Of a stretch of DNA of 64,000 nucleotides, positions 39,609 to 48,861 are shown piece after piece. Location: the NCBI RefSeq assembly GCF_016862635.1, contig NZ_BONI01000023.1:1-64000 (forward strand). The letters run 5' to 3'. The stretch is from Catellatospora coxensis (lineage in GTDB: Bacteria; Actinomycetota; Actinomycetes; Mycobacteriales; Micromonosporaceae). Position numbers and translations under genes: made by a program. Within the stretch, counting starts at the first letter, position 1. The number at the start of each line of letters is the position of its first letter. Under the pieces are notes generated by a model. That model was not told the origin of the DNA. It made no database searches and was given only the letters and a program-made list of their open reading frames with translations.

Positions 39609-40763
39609 TCACTGCTGGTAGCCGAAGTTGTCGCAGGTCCGGCGCTGCTGGACGCAGTTCTTCGTGCGCTTGTTCATGGCGTCGACGTCCCACATCACGA
39701 ACGCGTCGCCGTGCATCGACGAGGCGCTCTTGCCGTCCTTGTCGGAGGACAGGTAGAAACCCGCCGCGCTGCCCTGCGACCCGTACGCGATGTCGAAGGT
39801 GATCGCCGGGATCTTCACCGGGTGGCTGCGCGGGCAGGCGTCGCCGCGGCCGAACGACACGTGCGCCTTGTGGTCGGGGCTGTCCAGGTGCTTGCCGTCC
39901 CAGCAGTCCGGGAACTGCATGATGTAGTGCAGCGTCGCCTTGCCGTCGCAGATCGGCCAGTTGCCGTTGGCGCTGCGGGCCACGCCGTCGACGTCGCCGG
40001 GGCCGTAGTAGGCGCAGAAGAACTGGCCGCCCGCGCCGCGCGGGGTCGGCTTCTTCTTCTTGGCGTCGCCGACGATCATGCGCAGGCCGTTGGGCATCGG
40101 CAGCTGGTTCGCCGAGGTGTTCATCAGCGAGCGGTAGTACACCCGGAAGCCCGTCGTCTCGACCGGCTTGCCGGTCGCGTTGTCGTAGAGCGTCGGCACC
40201 CAGTACGACGAGTGGTCCTCGACCGGCTTGCAGGTGGTCTCCGTGAACTTCGTCAGGTCCGCGGCCTTGGTCTGCGCGTCGACGGCCTTGTTGCCGACGA
40301 AGGAGTGCATGTGCGACGCGCCCGGCAGCCCCGGGGCGACGATCGGGTCGTCGGGCAGCGAGTGGCTGTACTTGCAGTCGGCCCGGAACTCCGGCAGGTT
40401 GCCGACCCCGGCCGGAACCGGATCGACCTTCCTCGCCCGGTACGCGTCGACCTGCGCCTGCCACGCCGCCTGGTCGACGGCCACCCAGCCGGGCTTCGCC
40501 GCCTTCGGCGCGGCCGCGCTCGGCGACGGCGAGTTCGCCGTCGATGCGGTCGGCGCGGCCGGCGACGCGGTGGGAACGGGGCTTCCGGCCGCGTTCGACG
40601 GTTCCGGCTCGTCGGCCGCGAACACCGCCCCCGCCGCCACGGCCGTCACGACGGCCAGACCGGCGGCGACGACGAGCACGTTCCGCCTGTTCCGGGCCAG
40701 CCGGCTCAGCGTGCCGGGACCGGGCTGCGGGCCTGCGGACCCGTCGATCGTCTGGTGCGACAC
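39609..40763 (-). CDS. Membrane-anchored DUF1996 protein
   Basis: A 384-aa protein starting with GTG at 40763, with AGGAG 6 bases upstream. A short cytoplasmic tail is followed by a single N-terminal TM segment (VLVVAAGLAVVTAVAAGAVF), a Ser/Ala/Pro-rich linker and a DUF1996 domain containing DDPIVAPGLPGASHMHSFVG, FPDCWDGKHLDSPDHKAH and CPRSHPVKIP. Function of DUF1996 is unknown; its conserved His/Asp/Cys residues and extracellular location suggest a secreted enzyme or ligand-binding role. A paralogue is at 42162-43250. Confidence 0.9.
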   Translation of the reverse strand: MSHQTIDGSAGPQPGPGTLSRLARNRRNVLVVAAGLAVVTAVAAGAVFAADEPEPSNAAGSPVPTASPAAPTASTANSPSPSAAAPKAAKPGWVAVDQAAWQAQVDAYRARKVDPVPAGVGNLPEFRADCKYSHSLPDDPIVAPGLPGASHMHSFVGNKAVDAQTKAADLTKFTETTCKPVEDHSSYWVPTLYDNATGKPVETTGFRVYYRSLMNTSANQLPMPNGLRMIVGDAKKKKPTPRGAGGQFFCAYYGPGDVDGVARSANGNWPICDGKATLHYIMQFPDCWDGKHLDSPDHKAHVSFGRGDACPRSHPVKIPAITFDIAYGSQGSAAGFYLSSDKDGKSASSMHGDAFVMWDVDAMNKRTKNCVQQRRTCDNFGYQQ

Positions 40764-40844
40764 AACTGACTCCTGGCAGACAAGGCGATCTCGGGGCCGC
40801 TGGCATGGTAACCGCACCCGGTGAACGCGACGCCTGCGGACTTG

Positions 40845-41420
40845 TCAGTCGCGGATCGTGATGAGGTAGACGAAGGCGGCCGCGTCCGGCCGCTCCTCCG
40901 AGACGTGCGCACGTGACGTGATCAGCCGGTGCCGTCCCGGGGTGAGGCCGGTGAGCAGCACGCAGTTTGCCCACATCCAGACCTCTCGGGCCCGGCCGGT
41001 CGTCGTGATCGGATTGCCGAAGACGCCGTTCACCGTGAACTTGCGATGGCAGACCACCTCCAGGATGGGAAGGTCGATCTCCTCGTCGTTCTCGAGGGCG
41101 GCGTACGCGACCCCGGCATCGGCGGGCCTGCTCTTCGGGGCCTCGTCCGTCCCGAAGGCCCACCAGATCGGCAGGAAGATCGGCCGGCCCGCCGGGACGG
41201 TCACCCGCCGGAAGTTCTCGGGGTCGTCACCTGCGCCACCGAACTGTCCGGCGAGGAACCACACGTCCTTGGGCTGGTTGGTGCCGTAGTACTCGGCGCG
41301 GTCGCCGAGCGGCGTGCGCCACGCCGGAATCGAGGCCGCCCACTGCAGCCAGCGGGCCGCCATCCCCTGCGGGGACGCCTTGGGATAGGGCAGCGACGAC
41401 GGCTTCGCACGACCGAACAT
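40845..41420 (-). CDS. Hypothetical protein, 191 aa
   Basis: I do not recognise a named family. The segments EYYGTNQPKDVWFLAGQF and RRVTVPAGRPIFLPIWWAFG look like a conserved beta-rich core, and no signal peptide or TM helix is obvious. The C-terminal third (WMWANCVLLTGLTPGRHRL) is also beta-strand-like. The ATG at 41420 is the most likely start. It lies between two DUF1996 genes, but there is no evidence of functional linkage. Confidence 0.65.
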   Translation of the reverse strand: MFGRAKPSSLPYPKASPQGMAARWLQWAASIPAWRTPLGDRAEYYGTNQPKDVWFLAGQFGGAGDDPENFRRVTVPAGRPIFLPIWWAFGTDEAPKSRPADAGVAYAALENDEEIDLPILEVVCHRKFTVNGVFGNPITTTGRAREVWMWANCVLLTGLTPGRHRLITSRAHVSEERPDAAAFVYLITIRD

Positions 41421-41508
41421 GTGCGGCACCCTACCGCCATTCCGACTCCGGACCAGGTGGCGGACGGTGAACCACCCGCCGTTCCGGGCCGCCCGGTGAC
41501 CGTGGAAG

Positions 41509-42129
41509 ATGACCTCCGTGAACGCCCCGACGCGCGGCATTCCGGCGACCGGCGAGCAGCCGCCGCCGGACGTCCGCGGCCGCCACCGGCCCGGTCTGCG
41601 GGCCAGGCTGACCGGCGCGGAGTCGCCGTCACCGGGCCTGGTCGCGATCGTGATCACGGTGACGTGGCTGGCGGTGCTCGCGGAGTCGACCCTCGTCCCG
41701 GCGAACCCGGCGCTGCACCGGGTGGCGCTGTTCGTGCACCTGGCGTGCCTGATCGTCGGGTTCGGCGCGGTGGTCGCGGTCGACTGGATCGCCCTGAAGT
41801 GGCTGCTGCGCCGCTGCCAGCTGCGGCAGGTGCTGGCCGTGGCCGACCAGGTGCACCTGCTGATCTGGCTGGGGCTGGCCGGGATGGCGGCCAGCGGCGG
41901 GCTGCTGCGGCCGGACCTCGGCGCGACGCTCACCCAGATCAAGCTGCTGCTGGTGCTGCTCGTGGCCCTCAACGGGGTGCAGGCCACCGCGCTGCACCGC
42001 AGGATCGCCGCGTTCACCGGCCCCGTTCCGCGGTTGCTGCTGCTGCGCTCGGTGCTGGCCGCGCTGGTGTCCCAGGGCGGCTGGTGGGGCGCGATGGCTA
42101 TCGGATTCCTCAGCAGCCATCCGGCGTGA
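41509..42129 (+). CDS. Integral membrane protein, unknown function
   Basis: A 206-aa protein with a polar Pro/Arg-rich N-terminal tail of about 40 residues and roughly four TM segments (VAIVITVTWLAVLAE, LFVHLACLIVGFGAVVAV, VHLLIWLGLAGMA, IKLLLVLLVAL). No catalytic motif is evident. It is immediately upstream of a DUF1996 gene in the same orientation, so the two may be co-transcribed. Confidence 0.7.
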   Translation: MTSVNAPTRGIPATGEQPPPDVRGRHRPGLRARLTGAESPSPGLVAIVITVTWLAVLAESTLVPANPALHRVALFVHLACLIVGFGAVVAVDWIALKWLLRRCQLRQVLAVADQVHLLIWLGLAGMAASGGLLRPDLGATLTQIKLLLVLLVALNGVQATALHRRIAAFTGPVPRLLLLRSVLAALVSQGGWWGAMAIGFLSSHPA

Positions 42130-42161
42130 GCCCGGTGGCGCCCTCGACCTCGGGAGGACCT

Positions 42162-43250
42162 TTGCCCACCGGACAACCGGCCCCGAACCCTGCCGACCGT
42201 CGGGCGTCCAGGCTCGGCCGCCTCGGCCCGATCCTGATCGCGGTGCCGGTCGTGCTGGCGATCGCGGTGGTCTCGTTCATCGTCACCGACGCCGGTGAGG
42301 CCTCCACACCCGAAGCCGCGGCGACCGGATCGGCTGCCGCGACGTCCTCGGCCGCGACACCGGCGGGGTCCCCCACCGCGAAGGCGTCGCCGAAGCCGGC
42401 CAAGCCGGGCTGGGTCGCCGTGGACCCCGACGAGCAGAAGGCCCGCACCGCGGCGTTCTTCGCCCGCACCCCGCGCACGGTGACCGGCAAGCCGGTGCGG
42501 GTCCCCGAGTTCCACGCGACCTGCACGGTCAGCCACCACGGCGACGACGACCCGATCGTCTTCCCCGGCCTGCCCGGCGCCTCGCACAACCACACCTTCT
42601 GGGGCAACAGGACCACCGACGGCAACACCACCGCCGCGTCGCTGCGCGCCGGCGCGACCAGCTGCAGCCCCAAGCAGGACCGGTCCGGGTACTGGATCCC
42701 GACGCTGTACCAGAACGGCCGCGTGATCGACCCGGACGAGATCACCGTCTACTACGGCTCGCGGCTCAAGGACCCCGCCAGGACCCAGCCGTTCCCGTAC
42801 GGGCTGCGCATGGTCGAGGGCGACCCGAAGAAGAAGGCCGACCCGAACGGCAACCGGTTCTGGTGCGCGGGCATCGGCGGCGAGGTCGGCCGGTCCAAAG
42901 ACGGGGTCTTCCCCGTCTGCGCGTCCACCGCGCACATCGTCCGGCAGATCACCTTCCCGGACTGTTGGGACGGCAAGCACCTGGACAGCCCCGACCACAA
43001 GGCGCACATGTCCGGGGCGCTGCACACGGGCGTCTGCCCGCGCAGCCACCCGGTGCCGATCCCGTCGGTGTCGTTCGTGATCTCGTACAAGCCGCTGAGC
43101 GCGAACACCGACGGCATCACGCTGTCGTCGGGCAACTCGTTCTCCATGCACGCCGACTTCTTCAACGGCTGGGACGAGGAGGCTCTCGCGGCCCGCGTCC
43201 GCAACTGCCTCAACCAGGGCGTCAAGTGCAACGCCGCCGGCGGCTTCTGA
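42162..43250 (+). CDS. Membrane-anchored DUF1996 protein (second copy)
   Basis: A 362-aa paralogue of the 39609-40763 product. After a short cytoplasmic tail it has a TM segment (GPILIAVPVVLAIAVVSFIV), an Ala/Thr/Ser/Pro linker and a DUF1996 domain with DDPIVFPGLPGASHNHTFWG, FPDCWDGKHLDSPDHKAH and CPRSHPVPIP. The TTG at 42162 was chosen because GGGAGG lies just upstream; an in-frame GTG at 42135 is an alternative. It is probably displayed on the outer face of the membrane. Confidence 0.88.
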   Translation: MPTGQPAPNPADRRASRLGRLGPILIAVPVVLAIAVVSFIVTDAGEASTPEAAATGSAAATSSAATPAGSPTAKASPKPAKPGWVAVDPDEQKARTAAFFARTPRTVTGKPVRVPEFHATCTVSHHGDDDPIVFPGLPGASHNHTFWGNRTTDGNTTAASLRAGATSCSPKQDRSGYWIPTLYQNGRVIDPDEITVYYGSRLKDPARTQPFPYGLRMVEGDPKKKADPNGNRFWCAGIGGEVGRSKDGVFPVCASTAHIVRQITFPDCWDGKHLDSPDHKAHMSGALHTGVCPRSHPVPIPSVSFVISYKPLSANTDGITLSSGNSFSMHADFFNGWDEEALAARVRNCLNQGVKCNAAGGF

Positions 43251-43268
43251 ACCGGGTACCGCAGTCGC

Positions 43269-43303
43269 GTGGCCGCCGCCGGCCGGAAACCGACGGCGGC
43301 CAC
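43269..43303. terminator. Convergent terminator hairpin
   Basis: GTGGCCGCCGCCGG (43269-43282) pairs with CCGACGGCGGCCAC (43290-43303) with one wobble, between the convergent DUF1996 and YqeB-like genes. Confidence 0.7.
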
Positions 43304-43316
43304 AGCAGGTCCCGGG

Positions 43317-44060
43317 CTACGCCGGCACCTTGTCGGCAGTGGCGTCGTCCTTGGCGGCGGGACTGCCGACGAGGCGGTAGAACTGACGGTCGTCGTTCTG
43401 CCGGACTACCACACCGAGCTTGACCAGGTCGGCGCGCAGTTCTGCCGCGTCGTCGGCGGCGTTCTCTGCCAGCGCCTTCTGGCGTGCCTTCAGCAGGGCG
43501 TTGGCCGTCGCGGACAGCTCGGGCAGGTCCTCGACCCAGCGCATGTACCGCTCCAGGTGCGGATCGGCGTCGAAGAACGGGTACCCGTGGCGCAGGAACG
43601 TCTCCTTCACCGCGTCCTCGTCCAGGTTGTTGTTCGCCCTGGCCAGTTCCCCGGTGTCGGTGCCGAGGAACACGAGGTCCTCGAAGCCGTCCAGGTAGAC
43701 GGCCGAGATCTCGGCGCGGGCGATCCGGCGGGTCTGCTTGCCGGCCCGCCAGATGACCAGATCCGGTTTCACCGACACCGCCACCGAGTCCTTCAGCGTG
43801 CGCCGGGCGACCTCCGCGCCGAACGCCACGCCGAGCAGCACACACAGCACGGTCCCGTACGGGTCGGGCACCTTCGCGAGCACCGAGATCCAGTCACGCA
43901 GCGGCATGCCGTCGACGGACGCCGCCCATTCCGACACGGCGCGCAGCACCCAGCCGAGCCCCGCTCCGATGACGACACAGGTGACCCACATCGCGGCGAC
44001 TCGCCTGGTGGACACCTTGAGCTGCGACGGCCTGCCCGGCACGGTCTTGTTCGGACCCAT
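43317..44060 (-). CDS. YqeB-like membrane protein
   Basis: A 247-aa protein with two N-terminal TM segments (VAAMWVTCVVIGAGLGWVL and YGTVLCVLLGVAFGAEVA), then a cytoplasmic PH-like domain containing VSVKPDLVIWRAGKQTRRIARAEISAVYLDG and DLVFLGTDTGELARANN, the pattern of the YqeB/PH-domain family. A C-terminal Ala/Arg-rich coiled segment follows. Function is unknown. Confidence 0.8.
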   Translation of the reverse strand: MGPNKTVPGRPSQLKVSTRRVAAMWVTCVVIGAGLGWVLRAVSEWAASVDGMPLRDWISVLAKVPDPYGTVLCVLLGVAFGAEVARRTLKDSVAVSVKPDLVIWRAGKQTRRIARAEISAVYLDGFEDLVFLGTDTGELARANNNLDEDAVKETFLRHGYPFFDADPHLERYMRWVEDLPELSATANALLKARQKALAENAADDAAELRADLVKLGVVVRQNDDRQFYRLVGSPAAKDDATADKVPA

Positions 44061-44359
44061 ACGACGTCTCCTTGACGGTGATCAAAGTCAGCATTGTCGC
44101 GGACCCACCTGCCGGCGCGCCGCCGGGGGCATGGGATGGGCCCGGCCTCCGACGGCCGATTGCATTCACCTGGCCCGGGTCCATTGACACAGCCACTCCG
44201 GCGGCCGTCAATTCGCTATCCCGAACACCGGCCGAGTTATCCATGGCGCTCGTTGTAGCAGGTGGCACGCGAGCGAATACTGTTTACCCAGGGTTCATCC
44301 GGGCATCGCCCAGCCTGCCATAGGGACGGTGGACAGCAGGTCGGAGCATTACTCACCGC
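44061..44359. other. Intergenic region, no gene supported
   Basis: This 299-bp gap lies between the divergent YqeB-like and kinase genes. It is less GC-rich toward the kinase and presumably holds promoters for both. No repeat, RNA or small gene can be supported. Confidence 0.5.
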
Positions 44360-46172
44360 GTGTATTCTTCCGCGGTGCACGACTCCGCCAAGAAATTGCT
44401 TGCCTATCGATATCAGCTGCTCGACGTCATCGGCCAGGGCGGGCAGGGCCGCGTCTGGCGGGCCCGGGACGAGTACCTCCAACGGTTCGTGGCGGTCAAG
44501 GAACTGCTCGCGCCCGCCCACCTGAGCGACGAGGAGCGCAAGGCCACCCGCGAACGCAGCCTGCGCGAAGCCCGCGCGGTGGCGCAGCTCAGCCACCCGA
44601 ACGTGATCCAGCTGTACGACGTGATCCCGCACGAGGGCGAACCCTGGATCGTGATGGAACTGGTCCGCGCGAGATCGCTGCACCAGGTGCTCGCGTCCGA
44701 CGGGCCGATCCCCGTCCAGCGGGCCGCGGACATCGGACTCGCCCTGCTGGGCGCGCTGCGGGCGGCGCACCAGGCGGGCATCCTGCACCGGGACGTCAAG
44801 CCCGCCAACGTGCTGCTCGCCGACGACGGGCGGGTGCTGCTGACCGACTTCGGCCTGGCCACGCACCAGTCCGCGGACTCCACCGTGACGCGCACCGGCA
44901 TGGTGGTGGGATCGCCCGCCTACCTCGCCCCCGAACGCGTCGACGGCGACCGCGGCGGCCCGGCAGCCGACCTGTGGGCGCTGGGCGCGACCCTGTTCAC
45001 GGCCGTCGAAGGCAGGCTGGTCTTCGACCGGCCGTCGCCCGCGGCGACGATCGCGGCCCTGGTGACCGAGCAACCGCCGCGCCCGACGCGGGCCGGGGCC
45101 CTGACGCCGGTGCTGGAAGGGCTGCTACGCAAGGACCCCGACCGGCGCATCGGCGCCGAGCAGGCCGAGTCGCTGCTGCGCACCGCGCTCGACACGGCCC
45201 GCCACGACTCCCGACGTGCCGCACAGCCCAACGCCTTGGAGACGACCGTCCCGAACCCGGCTCCCCTGCCGCCGGACTCGTCCGAGGGCGACGGGCCGGC
45301 CGCCGAGGTCGCCGTTCCCGACGTGCCGTCGTGGGCCGCGCCCACACCGCAGCCGGCGTCACTCCCGTCGCCGACCGGCGAGCCGCACACCGCCGACGAG
45401 ACCGGCCCGGCCGCGACCGGCGGCGTACCACCGACGCCGTCCGAGAGCACCGGCCGCGCCCGTCGCCCCCCTGCCACGGGTGGCGCTCGTGGGAGCCGCG
45501 GCGCTGATCCTGCTGCTCGGAGTGGGCGTCGGCGCGATGACCCTGCGTGACCCCGACCTGCCGGACACCGGTTTCGCCAACGCCACCGACGCTCCGCCGC
45601 CTGTCACCGAGCAGGCCTCGCCGAAGGCCCGCCCGGCACCGTCCGCGCACCCGTCACCGGCCACGACCCCGGCGCCCGCCACTGCCGGGCAGCCGTCCGG
45701 CGGACCCTCGCGATCGCCGCTGCCGAGCGCTTCGCCCGCGGGAAACACCGGTCAACCGGCCGCGCCTGCGCCGGTGAGCCGGGTCGGTGAGATCACCGGC
45801 ATCGGCGGCAAGTGCGTCGACGTCTCCGGCGCGAGCCGCGCCGACGGCACCCCGGTCGTGATCTACACCTGCAACGGGACCGCCGCCCAGACCTGGACGA
45901 TGCGCGCCGACGGCACGGTGCGGGCGCTCGGAAAGTGCCTCGACGTGCAGGACAGCGGCACCTGGGACGGCACGTCCGTGCAGCTCTGGTCGTGCGGATC
46001 GGGACTGGCGAACCAGCGCTGGGTGTACGACGGCGCCACCCGCCACCTGGTCAATCCCGCCTCCGGCAAGTGCCTGGACGCCAGGGACCAGACCAGCGCC
46101 GACGGCACCCGGCTGCAGATCTGGACCTGCAACCCGACCTACCAGGCGAACCAGCGCTGGAACACGCCCTGA
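44360..46172 (+). pseudogene. Ser/Thr protein kinase with TM helix and ricin-type lectin ectodomain, split by a frameshift
   Basis: Kinase part (frame of 44360-45550): GQGGQGRVW nucleotide loop, VAVKEL Lys, HRDVKPANVLL catalytic loop near residue 143, DFGLA, and APERV. The downstream frame (open to 46172) carries a TM helix (VALVGAAALILLLGVG), a Pro/Ala/Thr linker and a ricin-B/CBM13 trefoil with three QxW repeats (QTW, QRW, QRW). The natural order kinase-TM-lectin is interrupted by a +1 frame change in or near the C6 run at 45466-45471; one base fewer would restore a single protein of about 603 residues. It may be a true mutation, a sequencing error or a programmed slip. If the shift is real, only the soluble kinase half is made. 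The start could also be the GTG at 44375. Confidence 0.75.
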
Positions 46173-46353
46173 ACCGTCGCAGTGCCCGCCCGTGGCATGA
46201 TGCACATCATGATCAACCGCAGCGGAATCGCGCTCGCGGCGGGAACCCCCCGACGTCCAGGAGATCCGGACCCAGAGCGACAGCGACATCTGCATCCAGT
46301 ACGGCGACATCAGGAATCGGTGACCGGGGCCGGGTCGAACTAGGATCACGATC

Positions 46354-47217
46354 ATGGCGTACACGAGCTGGAAACTGGGTGGGGACCTCGACGTCGGCCG
46401 CGTCGGGTACGGCGCGATGAAACTGACCGGCTGGCCACAGGGCGGGCGGCCCGACCGCGAGACCGCGCTGGCGATCCTGCGCAAGGCCGTCGAGCTGGGC
46501 GTGAACCACATCGACACCTCGCACTACTACGCCCGCGACGGCGTCGCGGCCAACGAGCTGATCAGGACGGCGCTGCACCCGTACCCGGCGGACCTGGTCC
46601 TCGTGACCAAGGTCGGCGCGCTGGTCGAAGGCTCGGACATCGCCCTGCCTGCGTCGGAGCACACCGGGCTCACCCCGGACGGGCTGCGCCGCGGCGTGGA
46701 GGCGAACCTGCGCACCCTCGGCGTCGACCGGCTGGACGTGGTGAACCTGCGGATGGGCGACCGGGGCCATGACCGCTCCGCCGTCGCCGCGCCGCTGGAG
46801 ACGCTGATGAAGCTGCGCGACGAGGGACTGATCCGGCACATCGGCATCTCCAACATCGGCCACGCCGAGTTCGACACCGCCCGCACGATCGCGCCGATCG
46901 TGTGCGTCCAGAACCGCTACAATATCGCCTATCGCGAGGACGACCCGCTGGTGGACGCGTGCGCGGCAGCCGGGGTGGCCTACGTGCCGTTCTTCCCCGT
47001 CGGCGGTTTCCAGCCGCTGACCGCCGAACACCTGACCACCGTCGCCACCCGGCACGGAGCCACGGTCGCGCAGGTGGCGCTGGCCTGGCTGCTGGCCCGC
47101 TCGCCGAACATCCTGCTCATTCCGGGCACCGGCTCGCCGGAACACCTGGCCGAGAACATCGCCGCGGGCGACCTCACCCTCGCCGGCGAGGACATGGCAC
47201 TGCTGGGCCGGCCCTGA
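46354..47217 (+). CDS. Aldo/keto reductase
   Basis: A 287-aa TIM-barrel oxidoreductase. Catalytic Asp and Tyr lie in HIDTSHYYARD, the Lys in VLVTKVG, and the C-terminal NADPH-binding part includes IPGTGSPEHLAENI. The usual active-site His position is replaced (LDVVNLRMG), as in the E. coli YdbC subgroup. Likely a pyridoxal or general carbonyl reductase. The ATG at 46354 follows a weak ribosome site. A convergent hairpin ends the gene. Confidence 0.9.
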   Translation: MAYTSWKLGGDLDVGRVGYGAMKLTGWPQGGRPDRETALAILRKAVELGVNHIDTSHYYARDGVAANELIRTALHPYPADLVLVTKVGALVEGSDIALPASEHTGLTPDGLRRGVEANLRTLGVDRLDVVNLRMGDRGHDRSAVAAPLETLMKLRDEGLIRHIGISNIGHAEFDTARTIAPIVCVQNRYNIAYREDDPLVDACAAAGVAYVPFFPVGGFQPLTAEHLTTVATRHGATVAQVALAWLLARSPNILLIPGTGSPEHLAENIAAGDLTLAGEDMALLGRP

Positions 47218-47218
47218 C

Positions 47219-47244
47219 GGCTGGGCGGTCAGGGCCGCCCAGCC
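47219..47244. terminator. Convergent terminator hairpin
   Basis: GGCTGGGCGG (47219-47228) pairs perfectly with CCGCCCAGCC (47235-47244), between the aldo/keto reductase stop and the leftward hypothetical gene. Confidence 0.75.
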
Positions 47245-47258
47245 ACCGTCCACTCTGG

Positions 47259-47759
47259 TCAGCCGGTCAGCTCGCGCAGGTGCAGGTGGGCGACGTCGAG
47301 GAAGACGCGCCGGCTCGGCCCGATCTCCTCCCAGATCCTCGTCTCGACCGGCGGGGTGCGGTCCTTGGGCCCGTCCCGGACGAGATCGCGCACGGCGAAC
47401 GCGAGCAGCCGCGCGGCGTCGTTGAGCTCCTCATCGCACAGCAGGTGCAGAGTCTTCTGCAGCACCCACAGCCGGTCGATCATGGCGTTGGCGCGCGCCT
47501 GCCACTGCTCGTCGTCGACGCCGTGGTGATGGCGGTCCACGGCGATCCGTTCCGCGGCCTGCACCGCCTCCAGGAAAGCCAGCACGTGCGCGAGCCGCTC
47601 CTGCCGCCGCGTCTCGGCCAGCGCCAGGGCGCTGCGGCGCACCTCCGCACGTTCGGTGTTGCGCAGGGTCAGCCGCTGGCCGAGCAGCGCCGAACCTCCC
47701 GCGACCACGCCCACGAGCAGGGACGCCGACGCGGTGATCATTTCCGAGCTGAGCTGCAT
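47259..47759 (-). CDS. Hypothetical membrane-anchored protein
   Basis: A 166-aa protein with one N-terminal hydrophobic segment (ITASASLLVGVVAGGSALLG) followed by a charged, mostly helical cytoplasmic region rich in Glu, Arg and Leu, probably coiled coil (about residues 30-90). No family assigned. GGGTGTGGG precedes the ATG at 47759. Confidence 0.7.
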   Translation of the reverse strand: MQLSSEMITASASLLVGVVAGGSALLGQRLTLRNTERAEVRRSALALAETRRQERLAHVLAFLEAVQAAERIAVDRHHHGVDDEQWQARANAMIDRLWVLQKTLHLLCDEELNDAARLLAFAVRDLVRDGPKDRTPPVETRIWEEIGPSRRVFLDVAHLHLRELTG

Positions 47760-47997
47760 CCCACACCCCTGGCCGCTCGACGGACTCCCGGAGTCTAGGC
47801 AGCCCGCGTCGGCGGCGGTCGCCGACTGACGGAGGTCGGACAGCTCAGCCACCCGAACGGAGTCGGGAGGCCAGCCGCCCGCCTGCCGGGCGACACGCGC
47901 GACACGACCGCGCGGTGTTTCCGTCGCCGTGGCCGCGGCTTCTAAAATGACCCGCCCGGAACCGGGCGTCATCCGTTCGATCGGCGAGGGAGCTCCC

Positions 47998-48762
47998 ATG
48001 TCAGCAGTAGCCCTTCCGCACGACGTGCACGGCTCCGGGCCGCACCGCGTCATCGTCCTGCACGGCTGGTTCGGTGACCGCCGGGCCTTCGCGAAGGTCG
48101 TGCCCTATCTCGACAGGGACGCCTTCACCTACGCCTTCGCCGACTACCGCGGCTACGGCCAGGCCCGCGACCTGTCCGGCGAGTTCGGCATCGCCGAGAT
48201 CGCCGGCGACGTCATCGCCCTGGCCGACAAGCTGGGCTGGGAGGACTTCTCCCTGATCGGGCACTCCATGGGCGGCAGTGTCATCCAGCGGGTCATGCTG
48301 GACGCGCCCGGCCGGGTACGCCGGCTGGTCGGCGTCAACCCGGTGCCGGCCTCCGGGGTGCCGTTCGACGAGCAGGGCTGGGCGCTGTTCACCGGGGCCG
48401 CCGACGAGCCCGCCAACCGGCGGGCGATCATCGACTTCACCACCGGCGGCCGGCTGCCCGCGGCGTGGCTGGACGAGATGGTGGCGTACTCGGTCGGCAA
48501 CTCCAACGTCGAGGCGTTCCGCGCCTACCTGCACGCCTGGGCGCACACCGACTTCCACGCCGAGGTCGTCGGCAACACCACGCCCGTCCTGGTCGTCGCG
48601 GGCGGGCAGGACCCGGCCCTGTCGGCCGACGTCATGCGCGCCACCTGGCTGCGGTGGTATCCGAACGCCGAGCTGAGCGTCCTCGCCGACGCCGGGCACT
48701 ACCCGATGGAGGAGACTCCGCTGGCCCTCGTCGCGGTGATCGAGAAGTTCCTCAAGTCTTGA
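47998..48762 (+). CDS. Alpha/beta hydrolase
   Basis: A 254-aa alpha/beta-hydrolase. The oxyanion-hole HGWF motif is near residue 22, the nucleophile elbow is IGHSMGGS with Ser near residue 91, the acid Asp is in AGGQDPA and the His in DAGHYPMEE. Substrate unknown; esterases, dehalogenases and C-C hydrolases share this pattern. The start at 47998 gives the typical compact N-terminus. Confidence 0.9.
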   Translation: MSAVALPHDVHGSGPHRVIVLHGWFGDRRAFAKVVPYLDRDAFTYAFADYRGYGQARDLSGEFGIAEIAGDVIALADKLGWEDFSLIGHSMGGSVIQRVMLDAPGRVRRLVGVNPVPASGVPFDEQGWALFTGAADEPANRRAIIDFTTGGRLPAAWLDEMVAYSVGNSNVEAFRAYLHAWAHTDFHAEVVGNTTPVLVVAGGQDPALSADVMRATWLRWYPNAELSVLADAGHYPMEETPLALVAVIEKFLKS

Positions 48763-48861
48763 CGCCGGTGGGCGCCCGCCGCGCGGGCGCCCGTCCCGGG
48801 CGACCAGGGCGTCTTCGACTGGCTGGACGAGGCTCTGCGGCCCGAGGCGATCCGGCCGCTC

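Noticed and set aside
46195-46323. Possible small gene remnant: ATG near 46209 then, in another frame, PPDVQEIRTQSDSDICIQYG ending with a stop
   Set aside because: The downstream frame looks protein-like, and a C6 run could explain a frame change, but the piece is too short and has no recognisable family, so it is not listed as a gene.
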